In this document: piece by piece, positions 32,091 to 43,931 of the stretch
How positions within the stretch are numbered: position 1 is the stretch's first letter
Layout of the letters: the number at the start of each line of letters is the position of its first letter
NCBI RefSeq assembly: GCF_023898315.1
Contig: NC_064616.1
Location: 533,095,102-533,159,101 of the forward strand
Reading direction: 5' to 3'
DNA: 64,000 bases
Source: Schistocerca nitens
Taxonomy: Eukaryota; Arthropoda; Insecta; Orthoptera; Acrididae
Translations under genes and position numbers: made by a program
The notes under the pieces: generated by a model
Told to the model about the DNA's origin: nothing
Seen by the model: the letters and a program-made list of their open reading frames with translations, nothing else
Database searches by the model: none

Positions 32091-33460
32091 TACCTCTGGA
32101 TTGAAGCAATCAGAGAACTCTTAAAGAATGGCAAGTAGCTTCTTCTGTTGTTCCTTAGTGAGATCTGGCGATAGTCGAACTAGAAGATCTTGTCAGTGGT
32201 AGCGCTAATTTCGCCCACAGACTCGGCATGGGAGGTTTCTATGACGCTCACCTGTTCTTCAATTAACGGCTCAGCGTCTGCTGCGCACATGCGTCTTGGA
32301 AGGATCTACGGTTCTCGGCGACAGTTAACTATTCACCGAATCCGTTCTTAAAAGAGACGACAGAGGCTGGGATGACCAAGTTAGAATGACGTCATGACTA
32401 CACTCTTGTAAGATGATGAATTCTAAGGGTTGTGTATGGCCACTTATATCCACACGAATGACACATATTCCTGTAGCTTTTACATATTTCCCATTAGCCA
32501 CCTTCAGTAGAGATGTTTTGCTGTCGACGAATACGGTTTTCTGCAACTGGCGACGGTACTTCTCCGAAATGACTGAATATGATGATCCAGAGTCCACAAG
32601 AGCTTGGGCTGGTCGGCCACCCATGAGGATATCAACGTAGTTTCCTATCATTTTGATAGTGATCGACGGCGGAGGATTTTTCTCTTCGGTGGCCTCACCT
32701 CCTAGGAAGATCGCAGCCTTTAGTTTTCCGGGTTTCGGCGGCTAGGTGATCGGCTGGAGCATCTAAACGGCGATGGAGACCTTGATCGGCGTGTTGGGGA
32801 GCGTCCTCTCCAGCGGCTAGCTTGCGGCGATGGTGACCTACGTCGTCCTGCACCGACATCTTCTTGTTCATCTTCGTCGTCCCCGAGTTGGCGTCGACTA
32901 AGATCGGTCTGCTGTCTTCTGGCGCGGGCGTCATCATATATCCGCCGCCTTTCTCGACAATTGCGCACCACATGTCCCGGTCGTCCGCAGTGGAAACATA
33001 CTGGTTGGTTATCCTGGGTCCTTCAGACATCAGTCTTCCTTGGTGTCCAAACAGGTTCCTCATGCAGCATTGTAGAAACGTAACTTTGCCTGGGTCTCGA
33101 CTTTTTCACCGTTTTAAAGGGAAATGAAGGACGAGAGATTGGGTTCAATGTCTGCCCCACTTCCTCCCTTATGACTTCTTGTAGTGTCTCGGTTTTTTGC
33201 TCGCCGTGCTAGCCAAGTGCCTTCTGAACTTCCTCTCTCACTACCTGATGAAGAACTTCATCCACCACAGGCATCGATACGACGTTTGGAAGCCGTTCAA
33301 ACTTCTTGCGTGTAATTCTTTTTTGATGCATTGTCTCAATATACTGGCACCATTTTATGAAGTCGTCTGCTGTCGAAACCTCTTTCAGGAGTAGGGCTTG
33401 ATACATGTCCTCAGCAACACCCTTCATGAGATGTGCTACTTTATCTTCCTTCTTCATTCT
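32091..33460 (-). pseudogene. Gypsy gag and protease, 5'-truncated and frameshifted
   Basis: Minus-strand pieces in order. A capsid-like part is at 33209-33457 (MKKEDKVAHLMKGVAEDMYQ, 'FIKWCQYIETMHQKRIT'). A nucleocapsid zinc knuckle near 32940-32995 has the CX2CX4HX4C form (CFHCGRPGHVVRNC), followed by an Arg/Ser-rich tail (32720-32971). The aspartic protease is in 32325-32651, with ALVDSGSSYSVIS (DSG active site) and 'LEFIILQECSHDVIL'. Frames change between gag and protease. Nothing gag-like is seen above about 33480, so the 5' LTR and gag start are missing. Confidence 0.85.
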
Positions 33461-33661
33461 AGGATCCAGAAGATCCTAAGATAGGAGTGGGAGTAACAGT
33501 AGGCTCGAAATTATAGTGGGAAATTTTGTTGAGTTATCACGTTTTCAATATTGGCAAAAGACTAAGCTTGTGGCCTTCTGTAAATGACAGAAACTTGATA
33601 ATATGCATAGTGTGTCCAGAAGTTCGTAAACTTAAGGTGGAATGCACGGAACATGTGAGTA
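33461..33661. other. Flank beyond the gypsy truncation point
   Basis: Unassigned sequence between the end of gag similarity and a SINE; no 5' LTR or primer-binding site seen. Confidence 0.4.
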
Positions 33662-33857
33662 TTAAAAGAAATGCCTCTGAGCACTATGGACTTAACATCT
33701 GAGGTCATCAGTCCCCTAGAACGTAGAACTACTTCAACCTAACTAACCTAAGGACATCACACACACCCATGCCCGAGACAGGATTCGAACCTGCGTCCGT
33801 AGCAGTTGCGCGGTTCCAGACTGAATCACCTAGAACCGCTAGGCCACAGCGGCCGGC
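33662..33857 (-). mobile_element. tRNA-derived SINE (main family)
   Basis: Minus-strand copy lacking the extreme 3' end. B box on the plus strand as GCAGGTTCGAATCCTG-like reverse complement (ACAGGATTCGAACCTGC). Perfect 10-bp duplications CATGTGAGTA at 33652-33661 and 33858-33867. Confidence 0.92.
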
Positions 33858-33867
33858 CATGTGAGTA

Positions 33868-34225
33868 CCGATAAAGCGTTTTTAGCTGATGTTTCTGGTA
33901 ATAATGCCAAAAAATAAATGATGAAATCGCTGATCACGCAAAGTGAAAATCACACACGAAAAGAGTAGAAATCATACGTAGCATAGAAAAGCAAACCACA
34001 GAAAAAAAATTCGTGACTGAAAGCGAAAAGGTGTGGGGAAAGCAACCTCAAGAAAAAGTAATCACGACTGCTATGTTGTTCGGATCTGCCTGTGTAGTAT
34101 TTAAACAGAAATTATAATTAAATTGATATCGCGCAGTAATCGAACTACAAATGTTTAATGGTGTATCAAGCGGTAATATGATTCATTCTGACTAAGCATG
34201 CCGAAATATCAATAAGTTTATAGGA
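33868..34225. other. No recognised gene
   Basis: A-rich sequence leading into the hAT remnant; possibly its 5' untranslated part. Confidence 0.3.
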
Positions 34226-35690
34226 GAAGAAATGAAAAAGAATCTAGCTCACCTCCTTATAGAATCGGGTACAAACGTTAGTATCATGATGGACGAAAGT
34301 ACAACGATTTACAACAAAACCTCTTTAACAATGTATGTACGTTTGTCCCTTCAGTGAGTTGCTGGGAATTACTTTTTTTTGATATTGTCGAATTAGAAAG
34401 TCTGACAGGAGAATATATTTTCAGTCCACTGTTAGCAGCTCTTGAAATGTATTCCATTAAAAACGATGAACTAAAAAAACAATCTTTAGGTGTCACAACA
34501 GATGATGCATCAACAATGCTTGCACGTTACAAAGGCGTAGCCAATATACTGCGTCATCATTTAGTATGGACTTAACTGTTGTGCACTGAATGAGTCACAA
34601 AATGGAACTAGCTGCCCATAGTGTTATGAATGATGTCGCAGATGTGACCATATACAGACTTTTTTAGGTTCCTTATATTCCGTGTGTTTTCTCAAAGGCC
34701 CAAGAGTCAGAGACTACTACAGGGTGTTTCACAAGATTTATCCTCTTAGCTGTTAAAACTAGGCAGTGTTTTACCTACGTTGGGTTGCTTCATCATTTTA
34801 TGTTGTTTGAGCTCTTCCTGAAAGTCACAGTTCTCTTGTCCATATTTTTGAAAAACTGAGTTAGGATGACCCCTTATCAGTTCAGGACAGATCTATGTTT
34901 GAAGCACTGCTAAAATGTTTTACAAAGAGGGTGCTTATAATGGAATTAACTGCGCTCGATGAAGCGCTATAAGTTCAGCAAGTAATACCATTACCTGTGC
35001 AAAACATAAATACTTCAGTCCTTAAAGCAAAACAAGAAACTGACGTGGCTATAAAAATCTTGAAAGATTGAAAGCAAATGATTCACAGGTTGACTGTACA
35101 AGAGTTGCTCGAAAATCGCACATTCAAAAGTGTCGTAATTAGAGAACCATCGTGCGGTGAATATAACAAATTTCAAACATTTCGGAAGGAATTTTTTCAG
35201 TCTTTGGTAGACTATATAAAAAACCGCTTTGAAACCTTGGATTTTTCGGATGCAGCGGTGTAAAATTCAGGCACATTAACTTCAGACGATTGTGAACGTT
35301 TGTTTTATGTTGACATGTCAATTCCTCGTTTATGTAAGGAGATGGGGTTTTAAATCCTCAACACATTGCCACGTTCCTGAAAGAACCTTTGAAAGCAGTC
35401 AAGATTATACCTGTATCTACAGCTGAATTTTGTGCCATGAATCTAACACCGACTAGTCAGAGAAGTCATTTGCAAATTACAACACTTTCAAATCTTTTTA
35501 TTTCAATAAATGACCTCCAGTGTATTGCTTCGATGCAGAAAAATTTGCAGCGAGGTGGATCAAGTGCCAGCACCATAGCGCTCATGGCAAACCAGCTGGC
35601 AAGCCCTCTAATCTTCAGGAGTAGTCTCATTCATCTCTTCTGTTCAACTAAATTCTGTAGGTTAAAATGACAAGTATATACTATAGTATG
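34226..35690 (+). pseudogene. hAT-type transposase (KIAA1586-like), decayed
   Basis: Plus-strand pieces. 'EEMKKNLAHLLIESGTNVSI' and MMDESTTIYNKTSLTMYVRL (first catalytic Asp region) lead into 34354-34575 with DIVELESLTGEYIFSPLLAA and SLGVTTDDASTMLARYKGVA (second Asp region), as in hAT transposases related to KIAA1586. Then several stops, a weak middle, and the C-terminal dimerisation part at 35389-35670 ('IPVSTAEFCAMNLTPTSQRS', HLQITTLSNLFISIND). Frameshifts are numerous. hAT TIRs and 8-bp duplications were not located. Confidence 0.75.
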
Positions 35691-35820
35691 CTTTTGTAAA
35701 TAAGCTTTACTTATAACGCGTTTTTAAGGTAGGTCAAGAACGTAATCACAAATTATATATAGTTGATAAATAGGCATTATACTGAAGAAAAAGTGCATAA
35801 TATAGTTGCCATGTAATATA

Positions 35821-36190
35821 TAGGGTGATTCACATTACGTTTAAAAACACCTGAAGCGACGCATATGACGCTGAGACAAGTAATTTAATATAAGACACAT
35901 GGGGCTGCCAACGTCAAGAAACACCCCAAAGTACTTGACAAATTCCGAACAAGTGACGCTCCCAGATGACGTACCTCGCCGCAGGTACAGCGGTGGAGCC
36001 TATTGGCGTGTCCCACCTGAATATTCTAACTCAGTGAAATATTCACGTCAGTGTGGCTCCCGGCCTTCGTGCGCGACTTGAGCGAGTGGTGCTGAGGATT
36101 CTAGTTCTGCGTTTGGCAGGCATGGTTTTTTTGCATTGCGTTAGGCAGTTATGTGTTTACATTGAGGTGAGATTTACTATGTTATTTACC
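35821..36190 (+). repeat. Probable dispersed repeat starting AGGGTGATTCACATT
   Basis: The stretch from TAGGGTGATTCACATTACGT through 'GAGCGAGTGGTGCTGAGGAT' has the look of a dispersed nonautonomous element (sharp onset after AT-rich DNA, higher GC). I believe I have seen it elsewhere in orthopteran DNA, but there is no second copy in this window to prove it. Confidence 0.35.
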
Positions 36191-37650
36191 GATCTCGCGA
36201 TCTCCTCTGGTTAATTGCAAAACAAAACAGCAAAAACCATCGTATTCGGTGGCACCTGGTGGCCAGCTCACTATATTTGGGTTTGGGGTTCGCCAGACTT
36301 AACTGGAAATTTTTGTGGCACCAACAGCTTCTTACATTTGATTTGCAGAGATCCGGAAGTGAAACTCCATATAGTTTTTCAGTGTCCCACGGATATGATT
36401 TATATTTAACTATTTGCGTAATTCGTTTGCCACAAAGCGATTAAGGGCTGCTTTTTCCTAATCGTTAGTCAGTCTTTCTCTAGTATTGGTCGGTTGCTAC
36501 TACATTTGTACAACAGAGTATAATACAAAGACTGGAAACCATGGCAGCTTATTAAAATGCCACTGGTTTTATGACACACCGACTACAAAAACACGAAGGG
36601 ATAATAAATATTTCAGAAGATATTACTATAGACTAACTCGAATGAAACGTTCTGTGTAAGTTCAGAGTTGATTTTTATAAACTTTATTTCCGATTCCAAC
36701 GAACTTCCGAATTCCTTGGATAACATTACATATAACGCTTGACGGCGTCTGTACGTCCTTTTGTTGGGGCAGCGTTATTCATAAACAGAACGATTAGTCT
36801 GTCCCTTATATTTACGTTTTCTTTGTAGACTTCGCCTTTGAGCCAACTCACAGGCAAAAATGTAAAAGGATTGGTGGCCAAGAATCGTGACAATTGATGC
36901 CAAGACATCTTCCGGGTAATGTTAGGTTTAGATGTGCATCTCTCGACTAGGATGTGCAGGGTCCCCGTGCAGGGTCCCCGTCCTGCGGGAATACCATACC
37001 CACCCTTGCTGCCAAAGAAACCTCTTCCAATAACGCCAGAAGTTGGTTTTCGTGAAAATCTAGATAATGGGGCGCTGTAACACGGTGCAGTAACACAACA
37101 GACATAATCGGTTGTTGTTCTTGAAAACGTGTCTCCACAAAGCACGTGAATTGAGACTGAAGATGGCTTCACTACTAAACAGCATTAATGGTGTTATTCG
37201 GAGACTGACACTCAGCCAGCCGCAAAATTCGAATCGTCCACCTTCTTCTCCTTCTCGAAAGTGTCGTAGTCGCTGTAAATAATAAGTGTAGAGGCCTTGC
37301 ATACGCAATATCACCTGCATTCTCGAGTGTGGAAGACCGACACGTATAGACATTCTGTATTTGCTTGTTGACGGACTGAATTCTAGCAGCCGAATAATAT
37401 CTTCTACTTAATCCAAACAATGTTCATTTGCACGTTCAGGAGAGATACAACTGCTGGGAATTTCGCCAGTTTCAAGCAATTTAGTACAACTCACTTGAAT
37501 ATGGAAGTCTGCTATTAGGAAATTGTCTTCTGTATTCCCTACAGGCAACAGCAGCGTTTCCATTACAAAACCTGTGCACAAATACCATGTCGGCCTACTT
37601 AGTATTTGTAAAGACTCGCAGATTGTTTAAATGGTACAGTGTGTGTATAT
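36191..37650. other. Unassigned; one 148-codon minus-strand ORF
   Basis: ORF 36726-37172 (minus, 148 codons) ends NAAPTKGRTDAVKRYM and has no motif I recognise. A direct duplication GTCCCCGTGCAGGGTCCCCG lies at about 36961-36980. Could be a decayed element or chance. Confidence 0.3.
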
Positions 37651-37654
37651 TGTG

Positions 37655-38130
37655 TATTAAACCGGGGACCTAGAAACGATGGAGAGGCTTCGTCCAGCCG
37701 TAGCCCTCAGTGGTTCACAACCCCACAACAGGCCACAGCAGTCCACCCACACCACAGCCGCCCCTCACCGAACCCAGGGTTATTGCGCGGTTCGGTCCCC
37801 AGTGCCCCCCCCCCCCTCCCGGGAACGCCTCATACCAGACGAGTGTAACTCCAAATGTTTGCGTGGTAAAGTAATAATGGTGTAGTCGTACGTGGAGACA
37901 CTGTCTGCGCAACTATGGCCGACTTAGTGTAACTGAGGCGGAATGAGGGGAACCAGTCCGGATTCGCCGAGGTAGATGGAAAAGCCCCTTAAAAACCATC
38001 CACAGGCTGGCCGGCACATCGGACCTCGACACTAATCCGCCGGGCGGATTCGTGCAGGGTACCGGCACGCCTTACCGCTGGGGAAGCAGTGCGTTAGACC
38101 GAGCGGCTAGCCGGGCGGGCTGATGATACA
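37655..38130 (-). mobile_element. Composite SINE-like repeat (long-tail form), copy 2
   Basis: Closely similar to 24690-25146, including the palindrome AATCCGCCGGGCGGATT (38034-38050) and the far end GAGAGGCTTCG. A homopolymer of C (about 37806-37817) is expanded here relative to copy 1. Confidence 0.78.
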
Positions 38131-38344
38131 GTAGACGGGGTCAACTAATAAAAATCACAATCACTGTTGAAAAATTCAATTATGTAAATTAAAGGACTAC
38201 TTCAGAATAGGAAATTCAAAACAAAAATGGAAATCGATACGTAAAACCATAGCCAATGGAATAACAACACGTGAAATGTAAACTTCTCTGTACCAGCTGT
38301 GTCTCGGAAAGAGAAGAAAAAATTGACACATGTTATGTAGAGAC

Positions 38345-38672
38345 TCCATGCGAACATGTCTCTGAAGGCTCAATGGTACAGACCGGCTACCGTGTCGTCC
38401 TCTGCCAATAGGCGTCAGTGGATGTAGATATGGAGGGGCATGAGCTCAGCACACCGCTCTGCCGACCGTAGTCAGTTTTCGTGACCGGAGCCGCCACTTC
38501 TTAGTCAAGTTGGTCCTGAATTGACCTCCCAAGAGCTGAGTGTACCCCGCTTGCCAACAGCGTTTGGCAGACCCTGGCGCCGATCGATTCATGTGGTAGT
38601 CCAACCCGTCAGCGCTTAACTTCGTTGATATGACGGGAACTAGTGTTACCACTGCGGCAAAGCCGTTGCCGC
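38345..38672 (-). mobile_element. 5S-derived SINE, full length, diverged
   Basis: Reverse complement matches 14909-15243 along its whole length: GCCGCAGTGGTAACACTAGT, GAAGTTAAGCGCTGACGGGT, GCTGTTGGCAAGCGGGGTAC, then the body to GTTCGCATGGAGTC. More substituted than the 14.9-kb copy; I could not define target duplications. Confidence 0.85.
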
Positions 38673-38971
38673 ACGTTACAGGAAAAGTTGTCTTGGAATT
38701 TTTCTATACTACCACTTCCAAAAATATTTATGATTCGTCTTGAAAAACCTTGTATACAATAAAGTAGCCTTTCAAGGGGATACAGGTATATAACGAGTAT
38801 CTACAAGAATATATGAAACTCAGTCACAAAAACATGTCCAACATGACAAAAGGTACATATTAAAATTTCTTTGAAGCATTGTTCGTGGAAACTACGGCAC
38901 TCGAAAAGCACTATGAAATTTTGTTGTTAAAAACAGTCTTCACTGCATAAAATTATTTATTTTTAGTTTAA

Positions 38972-39014
38972 AAGGTGACCAGGTTCGACCAGTGTGAGAT
39001 CATCTTCAGACCAG
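38972..39014 (-). ncRNA. Hammerhead-like motif, degraded
   Basis: Minus strand: stem I GGT/ACC, core CTGAAGA, stem II GATC/GGTC (one G-T pair), then GAACC in place of GAAAC, then TGGTC. The missing A in the GAAA box would probably inactivate it. Upstream minus-strand sequence (39015-39260) may be Penelope 3' UTR. Confidence 0.5.
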
Positions 39015-39910
39015 TTGCTCTGTGAAAGGAGTAACACAAAAATATTAGAGTAAATATAAGAGGAGGCGTAAAAAATGCACAATAATAGAATAATATAATT
39101 ATAGCAGAAATGGATAAAATACCAATCATAACTGTAATAGACGGTGGCACGGAACAGGAACCGCTCGAAGAAGGGGTGGAGATCAACTGCAGGGTACCGT
39201 GCGGTTGCCGTTGCATAAATAGTGAGGACTCCGCCCACCGTCTCCAGCATTACATTAGTGAACGCCAACGGCTGTGAAAGAAATATGGATAAAGTCAGTA
39301 TAAACACAAATGTAGAGTGCAATATTTCGATCACGACTACAGTTTTAGTAAAAATAAAAATAAGTCTTAGCGTATTATTCCGAAAATCCATATAAAAGAA
39401 AAATAAATAAGTATACAACTGACGTTAGATTTAGACACAAGGGACTTCTAAGATACAGATCCGTGAACACACCTCAGGAACTATAAGCGGTGAATCTATT
39501 TTTGACTAATACATAGCACAGAATTGTCATTACGTAGAGTCTATTTAAACACCCTAAAAGTTATCCACAGTGCTTCGAAGTACCTTACTGCTTAATGCTT
39601 TAAAAGAATTAGAAATTTATGGTCAACATAAAAAGAAGCCTTTATCACTTCTTAATGAACAGTTAGATTCCAGAGAGAAATACCTTTTCGATAAATTTGA
39701 TGATTTACTCTGAAATTACTTGCTGTTGTTTCATTTTATTCTGTTTTAAACGTTTTTGCTTATTATTGCCCATTATTTTTTAGGCCTTTTCTTAAAATTA
39801 TCTTACTTCATGACATTTTTAATACTGCTTAGTACAGTGACTGCCTTTCATTTTCAAACCCTTGGATACTTCAACTATCCTGCATCATGTCATTTGGTTA
39901 TTTTATACCG
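39015..39910. other. No gene; possible Penelope 3' UTR
   Basis: A 151-codon minus-strand ORF (38963-39418) is hydrophobic and AT-driven and overlaps the hammerhead-like motif, so I treat it as non-coding. Confidence 0.3.
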
Positions 39911-40150
39911 CAAACCGACATCCGGGACCTGATCTGTACAACACAATGCATTCACGTTTTCATGCTTGCATTCAACATTCTGGCCGTTACACAGGTTATT
40001 AATGTACCACTACAGTGGCATATATCGAGTTTACATGAACCTGTGATCTTGCAATGTTAATAAATTAAATATGTTACCTAGAAAAATGTATTCCCGAAAT
40101 TTCATTACTCTGCATTAATTATTTTTTGGTGTTGTGAAATTTTCTCCATC
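39911..40150 (+). pseudogene. 3' end of the 3.9-kb Tc1-like family (truncated copy)
   Basis: 'AACCGACATCCGGGACCTG' through TGTACAACACAATGCA, then TTATTAATG and TACCTAGA-AAATGTATTC-type text, match the reverse complement of about 3950-4190 step by step, ending in the degraded terminus TTTTTTGGTGTTGTGAAATT. Only the last roughly 240 bp of the element is present. Confidence 0.7.
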
Positions 40151-41050
40151 ACTATATGACAGTTCCTTTCCGTCACCTCTCCGCGTTAAACCATTTTACT
40201 GGACTGACCTCGTACAATCGATCGGCATTTATACATTATTTCACTGTCGTGGTTTACGTCAGGATTGGAGGTTCATATGACCGCTGGGTAGCAGCTCTAC
40301 ATCCATCTAAAGTGCTCGAAAGCGATCAGTATGTTCTGCTATGTAGGGAGTAATATTCTGTCTGGTGACCTTATGAATCAGCAGCTCTGTCCTCTCCCGT
40401 GCACACTCAAAGACATAATCATAGTGAATGAAGAGGACGTTACTGATGCTCGTTTGAGGGCAGACTCTCTGTGATTTTTCTTCGGAACACAATATGTTTT
40501 ATGGCATATTTTTGAAATGCATTGTAGTCGCAAGGAGACTCTCAATATTAAACTGCCCGTAGATGACATAAACATGATGGACAAAGTCATTTTCATTCGT
40601 CAGTTTGATTCTCTGCGCCATCGTCCAACAAAGGTACTAGGACGGGTAACAGTGATAGGCTTTGGCACTGTAGAATATGTGATTTAATACGAAGTAAGAC
40701 ATATTATTAATGAGAGTCAAATAGAAAAACAGTCACGTGTGACTTTAGCTTCATTTAAATGACGCATTTATGGAACCGCAAACGATAAATCGAAATGAAT
40801 GTATTTTCCACTTTTATTTTATTTATTATGCTGTTGCTTCGTTGTACGTATCGTTTCTTTAGTGAGCGTTTATGTCACTAAATTTGTCCATAAATTACTG
40901 TTCTCTAAAGCTAAATTGCATGTCTATTCTGTCACTCAGATGTTCCAGGAATTTCTTTACTCTCACCACGATAAGATCAAACGAAAGAAAAAATTGTGTT
41001 CCTTTATAAAAGAATGTACATAAGCCTGCGATAAAGCCATCAAGACCGCG
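40151..41050. other. No recognised gene
   Basis: ORFs of 60-74 codons without motifs. Confidence 0.3.
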
Positions 41051-41059
41051 CGATGCTTA

Positions 41060-41480
41060 CCGACTTATCCTCTGACAACGCCGTAATTTTAATGCGGCTG
41101 AGGGGCTTGGGTTGAGACCTCTACTGCAGTCGGGATGACTACAGTCCGCGGCGGAGCGTGGAGTACTGCAGAGCAGGCCAGTCGGCGCGCTGGGTGCTAA
41201 TGATACAACATTAGCGGAACAAGAATTTATTTCATTAAAGTTTATCCTCCTCTGTGTCGGCTCCCCGGCCGGCGGCGGTGCAACGCGCGGCCTCGGAACT
41301 TGCTGACGTTGGCTCACCGAACTCCGGCGGACCTTGCCCTCAGCGTCCGGTTCACATTACGGTGTCGAGCGGGTGGCAGGCCCCTTGGGTGAACGGCGTG
41401 GTCCGTACGACAGATGTGACAGACCAGGACGATGACTGCGTTTTACCAGATCATTCTCGTTGACATCGAATGCGGTGTTC
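41060..41480. other. GC- and CpG-rich island, possibly an LTR or promoter
   Basis: Markedly more GC and CpG than its flanks (GTCGGCTCCCCGGCCGGCGG at about 41257, GCGCGGCCTCGG, GTCCGCGGCGGAGCG). Two motif-less ORFs cross it (41057-41317 minus, 41254-41463 plus). About 570 bp further on, AATAAAACTG occurs at 42049. It could be an LTR (promoter through poly-A signal) or a host CpG island. Confidence 0.35.
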
Positions 41481-42063
41481 TCAGGCAGTCTCTTAGCAGC
41501 ACTGCTTGGCGTGGAGATATGATACACAGCATAGCCCTTCTGCCATGGAAGACCTGCTTACAGATACCAGTCGGGAACAGCAGCGATTATCGCGCCTCCT
41601 GAATACTGCGATAGGTAGTCAGTGAGCCAAGCACCATCAGCTCGGCTCAGCAAGATGTAAGTAGAAGTCTCCAAGTCTTCTCACGAGTGGTAGCAAGGTC
41701 GGCAGTTCACAGCGAATGAGTGTGGTGGACCATACACGTAGTAGTATGGGAGGCGGAAGTCGTCTTAGTCAACGGTAGTTTTACCTAATCGACATTTTAG
41801 CTGGTGTAATGTGACGTAAATATTCAGCCGAGGTTTCGAAGACTGGAAGTTTGTTACTGCTGGTTTGAGGCGGTGGCATTGTGTCGGATCGGCGCTAACC
41901 GAGTGTGGCATACTTTTCAGGGGATCGTCAACAGTCTTCACCATTGCTCTATTTCATAAGAACGGCTTTCAGTGGTTCAATTTGATGCTTTTCTGCCATG
42001 ACAGCAGACTTATAGGTGTTTTTGTGAAAATTTTACCCTCTTGTACGAAATAAAACTGTGCTA

Positions 42064-42770
42064 TTACAATGACGTTGAAACGTCCCCTTAGAAAAATTAT
42101 TGAATTACTGTGCTGATAAATCTCTTACGTTATTTTATTTTCAAACAGCTGAGCAGAACTGAACGTTCTCAGACATTTCGCCCTTTACCTATTCTGATCA
42201 ACACTAAAGTGACACACAATATTTTTAGCGCAACGCAATCTGACTTTCAAAAAGCCCTACAAAAGAATGGCCCTGACTAACATTAACCTATAGCTTTCAC
42301 AAATCACTTACCTCACAAAAATCTTCGTTACTCGAACTACTGCAATACAGCGAGCGCCACTACTGCCAGCTAAATAAAAGATACAAACTACTGAAGGCAC
42401 TAACTACTGATAGGCATAGTTAGCAAATGAAAGATTTTGATAGAGAACAAACAATGTATATACCTTAATAGTGTTCAAAGGTCATAATATATAGCAGTTC
42501 ATGACATCCAGTCTTACAAATTTACTGTCTCTGATGGGCACACGTCCAGATCATCCGCTCCAAAAATTCCGCCATCTCTCTCCCCACATCCACCACTGCT
42601 GGCGGCTCACCTCCAACTGCGCAACGCTACGCGCTGTTTACATCCAGCTGCCCAACACTACAATAGCCAATAACAATGCAAACACAGCACAGCCAGTGAT
42701 TTTCATACAGAGCGCTACGTGGTGTTACCAATAAAAAAACCTAAACAGCCTACTTACAACGTGATGTCTT
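42064..42770. mobile_element. Dispersed repeat of about 700 bp, non-coding
   Basis: Starts TTGAAACGTCCCCTTAGAAA and ends 'ACCTAAACAGCCTACTTACA'. From memory this is an abundant repeat in Schistocerca-like genomes. It has no coding potential and no clear TIRs, and its class is unknown to me. An internal GC-rich part contains CCACATCCACCACTGCTGGC. Confidence 0.5.
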
Positions 42771-43266
42771 ATTGCTGAGGTTACGATTCAAGCAATCCGT
42801 CCGCGCGAGGTGAGGCTATCTCTTCCGTGTTTGTTCTGCTTTCCACAACGTCAACTCTTTGCCTGTCTGTCGTTTTGATTTCGAAATGGGACGTTGGCCT
42901 GCCTTACCCTTGCTTTGTTCTGGATGCAGAGAACTTTTAGAAAATTTTTAATTTGTCCAAATATATTTCTGCTGCGTAACATGCCCCAGTTTCTCAAACA
43001 TTTCGACCAGAATTTTTCTTAGTTTGCTTCTGAAACAATTTCATAAAATGCATGTTGCATAGGTGATTACACACTGTTCCATTTTCTGTTATTTAAAAGT
43101 TTGTAAAGCTTATTCACAAAGTTTTTTTACCTGTTATTAATGGTATATTGTCTCTTGAGTCGTTATTTTCTAATAATAGTTTACAATCTTACTCTACGTT
43201 GCATATTATTATTATTTTTCATTGTTACTATCCAGCCATTTGACAGATATTTGATGGACTGGCGAT
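42771..43266. other. No recognised gene
   Basis: AT-rich, no ORFs of note. Confidence 0.3.
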
Positions 43267-43674
43267 TCAGATGAATGAGTGGTTTAACACCTCAAGTAAA
43301 AGTTGAATGCTTGAACTATTAGCAGATCGATGGCAGCACTGGCAGTGAAAATGCAGTGGTCGTAATGTTATCTCGTTGTTTATCTCTATAGTTCTGAACA
43401 TGCTTGAACAATTGTTCTTGTGTAATTCGTCCTTTTTTGTGATGCTATCTGCTCTTCTAGTGAGTACAATAGGTTGGGGTTTGAAATGTTGTTGTAGAAT
43501 TTTAAGTTTTGTGTGTGTCACACCTCTAATCGTTTTTCCGGTAGGTTGCGAGAACTGGATCGTGGACATACCCGTGCTAGTAGCTGGAAGATGAAACTGG
43601 GCTCCTGCCACATCGTAAATAGTACCATATTGATATATAACACTGTTTCGTAGTTCTGCTTTGGCCATGTCCAT
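43267..43674 (-). CDS. Unknown 135-residue ORF
   Basis: Starts MDMAKAELRNSVIYQYGTIY and continues 'DVAGAQFHLPATSTGMSTIQ', then a Thr/Lys-rich part with a Cys/His-rich end (HFHCQCCHRSAN). I do not recognise it. A minus-strand coding-like tract may run discontinuously from about 45175 down to here, split by two SINEs (43729-43917, 44401-44604), in which case it is a remnant of one larger unknown element. No start context or splice sites were identified. Confidence 0.25.
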   Translation of the reverse strand: MDMAKAELRNSVIYQYGTIYDVAGAQFHLPATSTGMSTIQFSQPTGKTIRGVTHTKLKILQQHFKPQPIVLTRRADSITKKDELHKNNCSSMFRTIEINNEITLRPLHFHCQCCHRSANSSSIQLLLEVLNHSFI

Positions 43675-43728
43675 GGATTCTCCTTTTCGATAACATTTTG
43701 TGATAACTTCCGGCGTGAAAACTGAATA

Positions 43729-43917
43729 TGGCTGGCTCTGAGCACTATGTGACTTAACTTCTGAGGTCGGCAGTCGCCTAGAACTTAGAACTAATTAAAC
43801 CTAACTAACCTAAGGACATCACACACATCCATGCCCGAGGCAGGATTCGAACCTGCGACCGTAGCGGTCGCTCGGCTCCAGACTGTAGCGCCTAGAACCG
43901 CACGGCCACTCCGGCCG
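43729..43917 (-). mobile_element. tRNA-derived SINE (main family), perfect duplications
   Basis: Minus-strand copy, head end ACCGGCCGGAGTGGCCGTGC, with 14-bp perfect duplications GTGAAAACTGAATA at 43715-43728 and 43918-43931. Confidence 0.97.
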
Positions 43918-43931
43918 GTGAAAACTGAATA

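Noticed and set aside
37158-37185. Another hammerhead core (CTGAAGATGGC)
   Set aside because: No GAAA box or stem II partner follows within the expected distance.
38963-39418. 151-codon hydrophobic ORF as a membrane protein gene
   Set aside because: Composition-driven, overlaps a hammerhead-like motif and probable Penelope 3' sequence, no start context.
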